Below, piece after piece: positions 1 to 5,768 of a stretch of 13,619 nt of DNA. Each line of letters begins with the position of its first letter. The stretch's first letter is position 1. Position numbers and translations under genes: made by a program. The notes below the pieces were generated by a model that searched no databases, was not told the DNA's origin, and worked only from the letters and a program-made list of their open reading frames with translations. Origin of the DNA: JAVWPP01 sp036635835 (GTDB taxonomy: Bacteria > Bacillota > Clostridia > TANB77 > CAG-465); the NCBI GenBank assembly GCA_036635835.1, contig JAVWPP010000031.1, forward strand, positions 1 through 13,619. Direction: 5' to 3'.

Positions 1-1
1 C

Positions 2-43
2 GATGCAGATAAAGAAAGATTAATTTGGGCAATGATGAAATAA
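2..43 (+). CDS. C-terminal end of an unidentified protein (5' partial)
   Basis: The frame beginning at base 2 reads DADKERLIWAMMK and stops at a TAA ending at 43. Only 13 codons are in the window, so no family can be named. It is taken as a coding tail because the codons resemble the neighbouring genes and because the stop is followed at once by a dispersed repeat copy and a strong hairpin terminator (175-205), as expected at the end of a plus-strand transcript. The upstream sequence would settle its identity. Confidence 0.45.
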   Translation, partial: DADKERLIWAMMK

Positions 44-112
44 AAACATATAAAAGATAACTAACTAGATACGGTAATATGGTTAATGAGAATAAAGTTA
101 CTCATATGTTTT
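42..112 (+). repeat. Dispersed intergenic repeat, copy 1
   Basis: First of four related AT-rich elements in this window. The core TAGATACGG is at 66-74, an AAAGT box follows 19 bases later, then CATATGTTTT. The left end AAAAACATAT (42-51) is complementary to the right end ATATGTTTT (104-112), giving a short imperfect terminal inverted repeat. The element overlaps the stop codon of the upstream partial gene. Copy 4 aligns with it over nearly its whole length. Confidence 0.65.
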
Positions 113-126
113 AAAAAATAAAAAAA

Positions 127-172
127 GTAATAAAAAAATAATAAAAAAAATAATAAAAAAATAATAAAAAAA
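127..172. repeat. Short A-rich tandem array (unit about TAATAAAAAAA)
   Basis: About four units of an 11-12 base TAATAAAAAAA-like word lie in tandem between repeat copy 1 and the terminator hairpin. Similar A-rich tails follow copies 3 and 4 of the dispersed repeat. It is low-complexity and no coding potential is seen. Confidence 0.6.
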
Positions 173-173
173 T

Positions 174-206
174 GAAAATAACCTATATATCTATAGGTTA
201 TTTTTC
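174..206. terminator. Bidirectional hairpin terminator between convergent genes
   Basis: A perfect 13-bp stem (175-187 with 192-204) encloses a 4-base loop TATC. It has a T-run on the plus side and an A-run (T-run on the minus strand) on the other. It can end both the partial plus-strand gene and the cysteine-rich minus-strand pair. The TAA stop of the downstream cysteine-rich gene (198-200) lies inside the stem. Confidence 0.8.
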
Positions 207-494
207 TATGTAATGAATTTTAAGAACTTGTATCTTTATGTTTTGAGCATTGCACCCATCTTTAAAGCAGCATGGAATAGTTGTTTCTAAAAAAAAGTTA
301 CGTATAAAGCAGCAATTAGTAGATTCAATAGAAAGAGTAACATGGTCTTTAAAAATGCTTTTTACAGCTAATGTATTTATACCGTAAAGGCTAATGCGGG
401 AATCTACTTCTAAATCATTTAAAGTAGTTTCTTTAGAATATGTACAGCAGTTAATTTTAATTGTATCTATTATCTTAATATCGCAAGTATTCAT
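198..494 (-). CDS. Small cysteine-rich hypothetical protein (98 aa), second of a pair
   Basis: I do not recognise a family. The 98-residue product has eight cysteines, several in CC pairs (NCC, NCC, PCC), no signal peptide and no membrane segment, and alternates short hydrophobic and polar stretches as a beta-rich fold might. It is a diverged paralogue of the gene just upstream: both carry an N-terminal cysteine cluster, then a block like KDHVTLSIESTNCC against KHITLRFTNQSC. Its ATG (494-492) overlaps the TGA stop of that gene (493-491) in an ATGA arrangement, so translation is probably coupled. The gene ends in a strong terminator. Cysteine-rich metal binding or disulfide packing are both possible, but neither is shown. 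Confidence 0.75.
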   Translation of the reverse strand: MNTCDIKIIDTIKINCCTYSKETTLNDLEVDSRISLYGINTLAVKSIFKDHVTLSIESTNCCFIRNFFLETTIPCCFKDGCNAQNIKIQVLKIHYIEK

Positions 495-832
495 ATACTG
501 TCACCGCTACTTTCTCCGCAGCACTGTGCTCCGCATACGCTTTTTACGCAGCTAAGTGTTACGCAGTACATTCCGCCTTCTATAGGTAAGTTGAATGTTT
601 TCTCTACTTCGTATGGCAGTAAAAAGGAGCAATCTATGCTCATGCAGCTTTGGTTTGTAAAGCGCAAGGTTATGTGTTTTGTAGATACAAATGTAACAAG
701 AAGTACATATCCAAATTTTAAATTAATTGCGCCTAGGTTTGAAATGTCTGTAAATACTTTAGCTCTAGATGTGCAAAAACAATTAGCATTTATATTTTCT
801 TTTATGCTTAAAGATATGCAAATATTGTTCAT
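491..832 (-). CDS. Small cysteine-rich hypothetical protein (113 aa), first of a pair
   Basis: The product has 113 residues and ten cysteines, concentrated as NCFC near the N-terminus and as a C-terminal run of YC, SC, VC and QCC. No known domain is recognised. The start is supported by AGGTGAT (836-842 on the opposite strand) a few bases upstream of the ATG. It overlaps the next gene by four bases (ATGA) and shares with it the H-[IV]-T-L ... N-x-x-C block, so the pair looks like a tandem duplication that has diverged. The last 12 residues are short, polar and Cys/Gly/Ser-rich. The plus-strand open frame over the same bases lacks a comparable start context and is taken to be a shadow. Confidence 0.75.
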   Translation of the reverse strand: MNNICISLSIKENINANCFCTSRAKVFTDISNLGAINLKFGYVLLVTFVSTKHITLRFTNQSCMSIDCSFLLPYEVEKTFNLPIEGGMYCVTLSCVKSVCGAQCCGESSGDSI

Positions 833-848
833 ATAATCACCTAATAAT

Positions 849-879
849 AGTATATACAGAATCTTAGATAATGTTACAA
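849..879 (-). promoter_or_regulatory. Candidate promoter for the cysteine-rich gene pair
   Basis: On the minus strand TTGTAA (874-879) is followed after 17 bases by TATATA (851-856). The overlapping word TATACT (849-854) is an alternative -10. Either would give a very short leader before the AGGTGAT ribosome binding site, so this is tentative. The -35 abuts the end of repeat copy 2. Confidence 0.35.
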
Positions 880-940
880 AAAAGTATGAGAAACTTTATA
901 TTTTTTTTTAGATTGTCCGTATCTAGCAACTTAAATAAAA
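877..940 (-). repeat. Dispersed intergenic repeat, copy 2 (inverted)
   Basis: Read on the minus strand it contains GCTAGATACGG (core at 917-925 as CCGTATCTA), then after 19 bases AAAGTTTCTCATACTTTTTT. These match copies 1, 3 and 4 in order and spacing. The left flank does not carry the AAAAACATAT end seen in copies 1 and 4, so this copy is diverged or truncated there. It sits between the divergent cysteine-rich pair and the VTT protein gene. Confidence 0.6.
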
Positions 941-985
941 ATATAAAATAAAGATAAATAAATAGTAGAGTAAATGATTTTTTTG

Positions 986-994
986 TGATATAAT
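986..994 (+). promoter_or_regulatory. Extended -10 promoter for the VTT-family gene
   Basis: TGATATAAT (986-994) is a perfect extended -10. No convincing -35 is seen at the expected distance. The ribosome binding site AGAGGT lies just before the ATG at 1016. Confidence 0.55.
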
Positions 995-1015
995 TAATAA
1001 ATCAGAGGTAAGAAA

Positions 1016-1828
1016 ATGAATGAAATAGAAAAAGAAAAAACAGATAAAATAAAAGATGTTAAAATAGAAGAAATAAAAAAAGAAAAAAAACAAAATGTTA
1101 AAATAGAAGAAAATAAAGGAGAACAAAAAAGATATAAAATAGTTAGAACAGTTATACTTATTATTGTTCTTATGGTTCTTGTATATGCAGGTAGCAAATG
1201 TCTTCCTATAGTGCAAAGCATGTCTTCTGCAGAAGGTAGAGAAGCTTTTAAAGTAAAGGTAACTGACATGGGAATTAAAGGACCTTTCTACGTTTTACTT
1301 ATACAAATTCTTCAGATGATAGTTGCCGTTATACCGGGAGAACCTGTTGAGATGACAGCTTCTATGTGCTTTGGATTTTTCGGTGGACTAGCTCTTTGCT
1401 TAACTGGATTTTTCATTGGATCTTGTATAATATTTATACTTGTAAGAAAAATAGGTGTTGGCTTTATGCAGCTTTTCTTTAGTAAAGAAAAAATAGATAA
1501 AATAAAAAACAAATCTTTCTTTAGCGATGCATCAAAATTTGAAGCTGCCTTGTTTATTATATTTATAATACCTGGAATACCAAAAGATATCTTCCTATAT
1601 GCAGCAGGTCTTAGCCCAGTTAAGATGGGTAGATTTGTACTACTTGCAACTTTTGCAAGGCTACCTGCTTTAGTTATTTCAAATTTTGCAGGAACAAAAA
1701 TAAGCCAAGGAAACTTTGGATTTGCAGCTCTTATATATTTAGCAACATTTCTTTTTGGTATGTCCGTTATATATATAACTAAAATATTAAAAAAGAAAAA
1801 AGGCTTAAAAGAAACAGTTTTAGATTAA
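1016..1828 (+). CDS. VTT-domain (TVP38/TMEM64, DedA-like) membrane protein
   Basis: This is an integral membrane protein of the TVP38/TMEM64 (VTT, formerly SNARE-associated/DedA-like) superfamily, members of which are implicated in lipid scrambling or transport. Residues 1-41 form a highly charged Lys/Glu tail, then a membrane segment near 42-60. The family core follows: an IPGEPVE re-entrant motif with a glycine-rich FGFFGG stretch, and the second half-motif IPGIPKDIFLYAAGL followed by ARLPALVISNFAG. The length of 270 residues is slightly above the usual 220-240 because of the charged tail. That tail contains a duplicated VKIEE word (residues 15-19 and 28-32). The start is supported by AGAGGT upstream and an extended -10. 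Family assignment is firm; the cargo is unknown. Confidence 0.88.
   Translation: MNEIEKEKTDKIKDVKIEEIKKEKKQNVKIEENKGEQKRYKIVRTVILIIVLMVLVYAGSKCLPIVQSMSSAEGREAFKVKVTDMGIKGPFYVLLIQILQMIVAVIPGEPVEMTASMCFGFFGGLALCLTGFFIGSCIIFILVRKIGVGFMQLFFSKEKIDKIKNKSFFSDASKFEAALFIIFIIPGIPKDIFLYAAGLSPVKMGRFVLLATFARLPALVISNFAGTKISQGNFGFAALIYLATFLFGMSVIYITKILKKKKGLKETVLD
1056..1112 (+). repeat. In-frame 18-base direct duplication in the VTT gene
   Basis: ATGTTAAAATAGAAGAAA occurs at 1056-1073 and again at 1095-1112, an offset of 39 bases (13 codons). The second copy adds a second VKIEE stretch to the charged tail without changing frame. Confidence 0.7.
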
Positions 1829-1832
1829 AAAA

Positions 1833-1872
1833 AGTAGGCACTCAAAATATGAGTGCCTATTATTTTTTTTGT
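1833..1872. terminator. Hairpin terminator shared by convergent genes
   Basis: The stem TAGGCACTC (1835-1843) pairs with GAGTGCCTA (1851-1859) and is followed by a long T-run on the plus strand. An A-run at about 1827-1833 gives a T-run on the minus strand. It serves the VTT gene directly and probably also the convergent 141-residue gene that ends at 1904. Confidence 0.85.
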
Positions 1873-1903
1873 TTTTTTGCTTTTCTTTTTTTGCATTTAA
1901 GCT

Positions 1904-2329
1904 CTATTTGTTTACTACGTTTAATGCATAGTGGGTAGCTTTGTACATGAAAAGTTCTGCTGTTTTTTCTAAATTGTCTACTAATTTTCTTTGAGCAAGC
2001 TCACCTTCTAAAACGCTAAGTTTAGTCTTTAAGAGACTAATATCACTTTGCATTAAAGTATATTTTGCAAAATCTTTAGAAGTGTTTTTAGCTATCATAT
2101 GAGAGATATTTGTCTTTAAAAGAATAATATCTTTCTCAAGAGATAAGATAGGATTTTTAGAAAATAGGAAAGTAAAGAACATTAACTTTAACATATTAAG
2201 TCCTCCCTCAAATATATTATTTATATCTTGTTTTTTTCCATCGCTGCTTGCTAAAAGTTTTGCTTTTTGTAAAGCACTTTCAATCTCGTTTTTAGAAACT
2301 AAAAATTCATTAAATAAAATGTTAGTCAT
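1904..2329 (-). CDS. Hypothetical protein (141 aa), divergent from era
   Basis: No family is recognised. The product has 141 residues. Residues roughly 1-35 look helical and charged, residues about 43-60 are hydrophobic and Phe-rich (LKLMFFTFLF), and the C-terminal two-thirds has heptad-like Leu/Ile spacing (SLLKTKLSVLEGELAQ) suggesting a coiled coil. It has no signal peptide. The start is well supported by a G-rich ribosome binding site (AAAGGGGG) about six bases upstream and a good promoter. A peripheral membrane or self-associating cytoplasmic protein is possible, but the function is unknown. It is transcribed away from era and ends against the shared hairpin. Confidence 0.7.
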   Translation of the reverse strand: MTNILFNEFLVSKNEIESALQKAKLLASSDGKKQDINNIFEGGLNMLKLMFFTFLFSKNPILSLEKDIILLKTNISHMIAKNTSKDFAKYTLMQSDISLLKTKLSVLEGELAQRKLVDNLEKTAELFMYKATHYALNVVNK

Positions 2330-2375
2330 ATTTTTCCCCCTTTAATATAAGAAAGATATATATTTGTATTCATCT

Positions 2376-2404
2376 AGTATACCACACAAAAGACCAAATG
2401 TAAA
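2376..2404 (-). promoter_or_regulatory. Promoter of the 141-residue hypothetical gene
   Basis: On the minus strand TTTACA (2399-2404) is followed by exactly 17 bases and TATACT (2376-2381). TGG just before the -10 gives an extended -10. This is a strong sigma-A type match. Confidence 0.7.
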
Positions 2405-2442
2405 ACATACTTGCAAAACAATCAATTAAAACTACATAAAAC

Positions 2443-2471
2443 TTGTATTTTGCTTTTTTTTTTGGTATAAT
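2443..2471 (+). promoter_or_regulatory. Promoter of era
   Basis: TTGTAT (2443-2448) is followed by 17 bases and TATAAT (2466-2471), with TGG before the -10. The start site would fall near 2478. This rules out the upstream in-frame ATG at 2443, which lies in the -35 box. The promoter is divergent from that of the 141-residue gene, with about 38 bases between the two -35 boxes. Confidence 0.75.
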
Positions 2472-2499
2472 AGATAGAGATAAAAAAAAGGAGAAATTA

Positions 2500-3426
2500 A
2501 TGTTTAAATCAGGATTCGTAGCAGTGGTAGGTAAGCCAAACGCAGGTAAATCTACCCTAATTAATAGTTTAGTTGGATATAAGGTAGCAATAACAACGCC
2601 AAAGCCACAAACAACAAGGTTCAATATAAAAGGAATAGTAACATCTGAAACATCTCAAATAATATTTGTAGATACACCTGGAATACATAGACCAAAAAAT
2701 AAACTTGGTAAGTATATGATGAAATCTGTAGAAGGTGCTTTAGATAAAGTAGATGCCGTTATATATTTAGTAGATGCAACAAAAAAAAGATTAGATGAAG
2801 CAAATATGGAAATAGTAAAGTCTTTAGCAACTGGCAAAAAGCCGGTTATATTAGCTATAAATAAAGTAGATGCCGTAAGAAAACCAGATATACTAGAAAT
2901 AATGAAAATGTACATAGATTACAGCGCATCTGTAGGTGGTGAGTTTAAAGAAATAATACCAATATCTGTGTATAAAAAAGATGGTTTAGATGTTCTTGTT
3001 AAATGTCTAGAAGATATGCTAGAAGAAGGTGAGATGCTCTTCCCAGAAGACGATTTAACGGACATTACAGAAAGAGAGATAGCTGAGGAAACAATAAGAG
3101 AAAAAGCCCTTAAAAACTTAAATGAGGAAGTACCACATGGCATTAATGTAGAGATACAAAAAATGAAAATGAGAAAAACTGCAGATACGGGAGAACAAAT
3201 TTACGATATAGAAGCAGATATAATTTGCGAAAAGAAATCTCATAAAGGAATAGTAATTGGCGCAGGCGGAGAAATGCTTAAGAAAATAGGCACAGATGCA
3301 AGATTAGATTTAGAAAGATCTATGGAAGTGAAAGTTAATCTTAAACTTTGGGTTAAAGTTAGAGAAAACTGGATAGACAATGAAAATTTCTTAAAGAGTT
3401 TTAAAGCAAAAACAGACGAAAAATAA
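2500..3426 (+). CDS. era: GTPase Era
   Basis: Era is an essential GTPase that binds the 3' end of 16S rRNA and helps assemble the 30S ribosomal subunit. The product has 308 residues, normal for the family. GTPase motifs are all present: G1 GKPNAGKS (11-18), G2 PQTTR (36-40), G3 DTPG (58-61) and G4 NKVD (121-124). The C-terminal KH RNA-binding domain carries KGIVIGAGGEMLKKIG, with its G-rich loop near residues 250-257. The start at 2500 is chosen over an in-frame ATG at 2443 because AAAAGGAG lies just upstream, the Era N-terminus aligns, and the earlier ATG lies in the promoter. The last codons overlap the left part of dispersed repeat copy 3. Confidence 0.97.
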   Translation: MFKSGFVAVVGKPNAGKSTLINSLVGYKVAITTPKPQTTRFNIKGIVTSETSQIIFVDTPGIHRPKNKLGKYMMKSVEGALDKVDAVIYLVDATKKRLDEANMEIVKSLATGKKPVILAINKVDAVRKPDILEIMKMYIDYSASVGGEFKEIIPISVYKKDGLDVLVKCLEDMLEEGEMLFPEDDLTDITEREIAEETIREKALKNLNEEVPHGINVEIQKMKMRKTADTGEQIYDIEADIICEKKSHKGIVIGAGGEMLKKIGTDARLDLERSMEVKVNLKLWVKVRENWIDNENFLKSFKAKTDEK

Positions 3427-3482
3427 ACTAGTTAGATACGGCTAAATATGTTAGAATAATATAAAGTAGCGTATATGTTTTT
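3408..3482 (+). repeat. Dispersed intergenic repeat, copy 3
   Basis: The core TTAGATACGG is at 3432-3441, an AAAGT box follows 21 bases after the core, and the right end is ATATGTTTTT (3473-3482). The left extension (AAAAACA from 3408) falls in the last codons of era and is the least certain part. The element is followed by an A-rich tail and then a terminator hairpin. Confidence 0.6.
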
Positions 3483-3520
3483 AAAAAAATAAAAGACTAA
3501 AAATAAATAAAGTAAAATGA

Positions 3521-3550
3521 AAAAAGATATAGAGATATATCTTTTTTTTG
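3521..3550 (+). terminator. Terminator after era
   Basis: AAAAAGATATA (3521-3531) pairs with TATATCTTTTT (3536-3546) around a GAGA loop and is followed by further Ts. It lies about 95 bases after the era stop, beyond repeat copy 3. The stem is AT-rich, so efficiency is uncertain. Confidence 0.6.
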
Positions 3551-3634
3551 TGGTATAAAAAAGAAAAGTGTAGTATAATATAAAAGAAATAAAAAAACAA
3601 AAAGAAAATAAAGTATATATTTTTTTAGTTTGTA

Positions 3635-3640
3635 TATAAT
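3635..3640 (+). promoter_or_regulatory. Candidate -10 for the yqzL-like/recO unit
   Basis: TATAAT at 3635-3640 lies 26 bases before the ATG at 3667 and just upstream of the AGGAG ribosome binding site. No good -35 is seen at 17 bases. Another TATAAT at 3574-3579 is an alternative. Confidence 0.4.
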
Positions 3641-3666
3641 AGAAGTATAAACAAAGGAGATATATC

Positions 3667-3813
3667 ATGGACGAAAAATGGAATGAATTTTTAAACACAG
3701 GTAAAGTACAAGACTATTTAAAATACAAACTAGAAAACGTAGTAGGAGATAAAGTAAATGAAGCTTATAAAAACAACGGGGATAGTGATAAAGGAAACGA
3801 ACTATTCAGATAA
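3667..3813 (+). CDS. YqzL-like small protein (48 aa)
   Basis: A 48-residue reading frame begins MDEKWNEFLNTGKVQDYLKYK and ends at a TAA at 3813. AAAGGAG sits about eight bases upstream of the ATG, a stronger signal than most neighbours have. The position between era and recO and the W-x-x-F/L-x-x-TG-x-x-x-x-YL-x-YK pattern match the short YqzL family found at this place in Bacillus and many Clostridia; its function is unknown. The last 56 bases overlap the start of recO in a different frame, and the recO ribosome binding site lies inside it, so recO translation is probably coupled to it. Family call is by pattern and position, not by search. Confidence 0.7.
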   Translation: MDEKWNEFLNTGKVQDYLKYKLENVVGDKVNEAYKNNGDSDKGNELFR

Positions 3814-4489
3814 CGATAAAATTATAACACTTATAACTAAGCAGCTAGGTAAAATATCTTGCATGGTAAAAGGCGCAAGAAAGCAAAATAGCCCGCACCT
3901 TGCAAGCTCGCAGTTTTTAGTATACAGTGAGTTTGTTCTATACGAAGGCAAGAATTTCTATCACGTAAATTCAAGTAGCGTAATAGATACCTTCTATAAT
4001 ATTAGAGTTGATTATGACAAATTAGAAATAATATTTCCGCTTACTAAAAAGCTAATGACGCTTGTAAACGAAGGACAAGACTGTAGCCAAATACTTAGAC
4101 TTTTCCTTAACACGTTGCACTTTATGAAAGAAAATATTAAAGAAGATAAACTGCTAGTTGCAGTCTTTAAAATAAAGCTAGGAGCATATCTTGGGTACAC
4201 TCCATATTTAGATAAATGCGCTACATGCTACAAAGATCTTGCTACAGAAAGTACATATACATACACCGTAAAAAGCCATGGATATATATGCAGTGAGTGC
4301 TACGAAAAAACAAGTGAAGAAGACAAAACATATAATATAATTACAATGAAAGACTCAGTATATCTTGCTGTAAAATACATATCATATTCTAAAATAGACA
4401 AGCTATTTGCCTTCTCTATATCTAAAGAAGCAGTAGATGTTTTATACGTATTTGCAGATAAATATATTCGCTCTATAGAGAGCATATAA
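3758..4489 (+). CDS. recO: DNA repair protein RecO
   Basis: RecO works with RecR and RecF to load RecA onto SSB-coated single-stranded DNA and anneals complementary strands in recombinational repair. The 243-residue product has the N-terminal OB-fold signature (TTGIVIKETNYSDNDKIITL, residues 6-25), the KGARKQNS basic turn (38-45), a helical middle, and a four-cysteine zinc site C154-x2-C157 ... C178-x2-C181. Length is normal. The ATG at 3758 is needed because the conserved GIVIK begins only seven residues later, and AGGAG (3744-3748) lies nine bases upstream. This makes a 56-base out-of-frame overlap with the preceding small gene. A terminator follows the stop directly. Confidence 0.95.
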   Translation: MKLIKTTGIVIKETNYSDNDKIITLITKQLGKISCMVKGARKQNSPHLASSQFLVYSEFVLYEGKNFYHVNSSSVIDTFYNIRVDYDKLEIIFPLTKKLMTLVNEGQDCSQILRLFLNTLHFMKENIKEDKLLVAVFKIKLGAYLGYTPYLDKCATCYKDLATESTYTYTVKSHGYICSECYEKTSEEDKTYNIITMKDSVYLAVKYISYSKIDKLFAFSISKEAVDVLYVFADKYIRSIESI

Positions 4490-4490
4490 A

Positions 4491-4520
4491 AGCAGCTAGT
4501 AATCTAGCTGCCTTTGTTTT
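4491..4520. terminator. Bidirectional terminator between recO and the GGDEF genes
   Basis: GCAGCTAG (4492-4499) pairs with CTAGCTGC (4504-4511) around TAAT, followed by CTTTGTTTTTT on the plus strand. On the minus strand the tail is TTTTATATG. The TAG stop of the convergent GGDEF-like gene (4504-4506) is inside the stem, so both genes share the structure. Confidence 0.85.
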
Positions 4521-5757
4521 TTAAATCTTTAACTTTAGAAGTATTATTTAAAATCTTAAGAGTTTTCTCTCTTTTTTGCTGCTCAAAAAGTTCAATATCT
4601 TTACCTGAAATATATTCTTGCTTTTTATTATTTACATGTGCATATAATTTTTTAGCTAGTTTGTTTTCATACATATTTTTAGAAATCACATGAATAACAT
4701 CGTTGAAGTTCCTATAGTATTCTTTATCAAAAGCTCTAAAAGCATATGAGTATGCAAGTGCATATTTGCCATCACTAGACTTATTAAATTTATCTAAGTA
4801 AGCATCTATAAGTCCTAAATATTCAGTTACGTTTTGCGCATTTTTAGTTGCAAAATATATTAAAAAAGTATTTCCACCAAGCCTAATTACAAAAGAGTCT
4901 TTAGGTAAATTTGCTGTTAAAGCTTCTGCAAAACTTGCAAGTACAATATCTCCAATACCTCTATCAAATTTAAAATTAATTTCTCTAAAATCATCTATAT
5001 CTACTATAGCTAAGCTGTAGTCTTCGCTTTTAGAATTTGCAAAGAATTTATATAAATAGCTTCTTAATTTTGTTTTAGTAAGCAAATCTGTTTCGGTTAA
5101 ATTTGTTGCTAAAGCTATAACTAGAAAAACAATAGCTATAGAAGTAACAGGCCAAATTAGACTAACGCCAAATGCTGTTTCTAGTATGCCAACAGTTAGC
5201 GGTATAGACTGCAGCATAAACAGCATAAGGAAGTTTTTAAACGATACATTTTTCCTATTTAGTAGTGTAATTATAAGAGCAAGTATAACATAAAAAGAAT
5301 CTATTACAACAAATATAACGTATCCGTTTCCTCTATGATAGTTGCCGTAATTATCAAAGCTAAAATATATATTTGTAAACACATTTGTAAGTACAAGCAG
5401 TATATTTATAACATAAGGAATAGATACAAATGCAAATTTCTTTTGACGAGATTTAGAAAAATCTATATCTAGAAATCTAACTGAAAAAAGTATCCAAAGC
5501 CAAGATATAGATGCCGCACAAACAAAGATACATATGTTAATAATGTACACAAGTATATTTAGCTCTTTGAAGGGAAATACAACTAAGCATCTTTCAAGAA
5601 AGTAGCAAAATAATAGTGTAATTAAACAGTATGTAATATGCTTTAAAATAAGCACCGTTTTAGACTTGTCCACAAGTAATTTTTCATAGAATTTAAACAC
5701 TATAAAAAGTACAATGCTACATATTAAATAAATATCAAACAACGTAAAAACGTTCAT
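4504..5757 (-). CDS. Membrane protein with degenerate GGDEF domain
   Basis: The N-terminal half (about 1-225) has six or seven membrane spans, as in other 7TM sensor-GGDEF proteins of Clostridia. An extracellular loop holds a Y-H-R-G motif (140-143). The C-terminal half is a GGDEF fold, but the signature at 294-298 is GGNTF, replacing the acidic metal- and substrate-binding residues. The usual IND..GH stretch is also changed (INFKFDRG), while the DIDDF aspartates remain. Loss of GG[DE]EF normally abolishes diguanylate cyclase activity, so a role as a regulator, GTP or c-di-GMP binder, or partner of the intact paralogue just upstream is inferred. A charged tail of about 60 residues follows. 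An AGGGGG site overlaps the stop of the upstream gene, 11 bases away, so the two form an operon. Confidence 0.85.
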   Translation of the reverse strand: MNVFTLFDIYLICSIVLFIVFKFYEKLLVDKSKTVLILKHITYCLITLLFCYFLERCLVVFPFKELNILVYIINICIFVCAASISWLWILFSVRFLDIDFSKSRQKKFAFVSIPYVINILLVLTNVFTNIYFSFDNYGNYHRGNGYVIFVVIDSFYVILALIITLLNRKNVSFKNFLMLFMLQSIPLTVGILETAFGVSLIWPVTSIAIVFLVIALATNLTETDLLTKTKLRSYLYKFFANSKSEDYSLAIVDIDDFREINFKFDRGIGDIVLASFAEALTANLPKDSFVIRLGGNTFLIYFATKNAQNVTEYLGLIDAYLDKFNKSSDGKYALAYSYAFRAFDKEYYRNFNDVIHVISKNMYENKLAKKLYAHVNNKKQEYISGKDIELFEQQKREKTLKILNNTSKVKDLKNKGS

Positions 5758-5768
5758 AATATATCCCC

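Noticed and set aside
591..836. Plus-strand open frame of 81 codons opposite the first cysteine-rich gene
   Set aside because: It lacks a ribosome binding site and its protein looks random, while the minus frame has AGGTGAT, an ATGA partner overlap and a paralogue.
923..1269. Two Phe-rich minus-strand frames opposite the start of the VTT gene
   Set aside because: They are the complement of Lys/Glu-rich A-runs, with no start signals, and conflict with a clear plus-strand gene.
2443..2499. Longer Era N-terminus starting at the ATG at 2443
   Set aside because: This ATG lies within the -35 box of a strong promoter. The ATG at 2500 has a good ribosome binding site and matches the family N-terminus.
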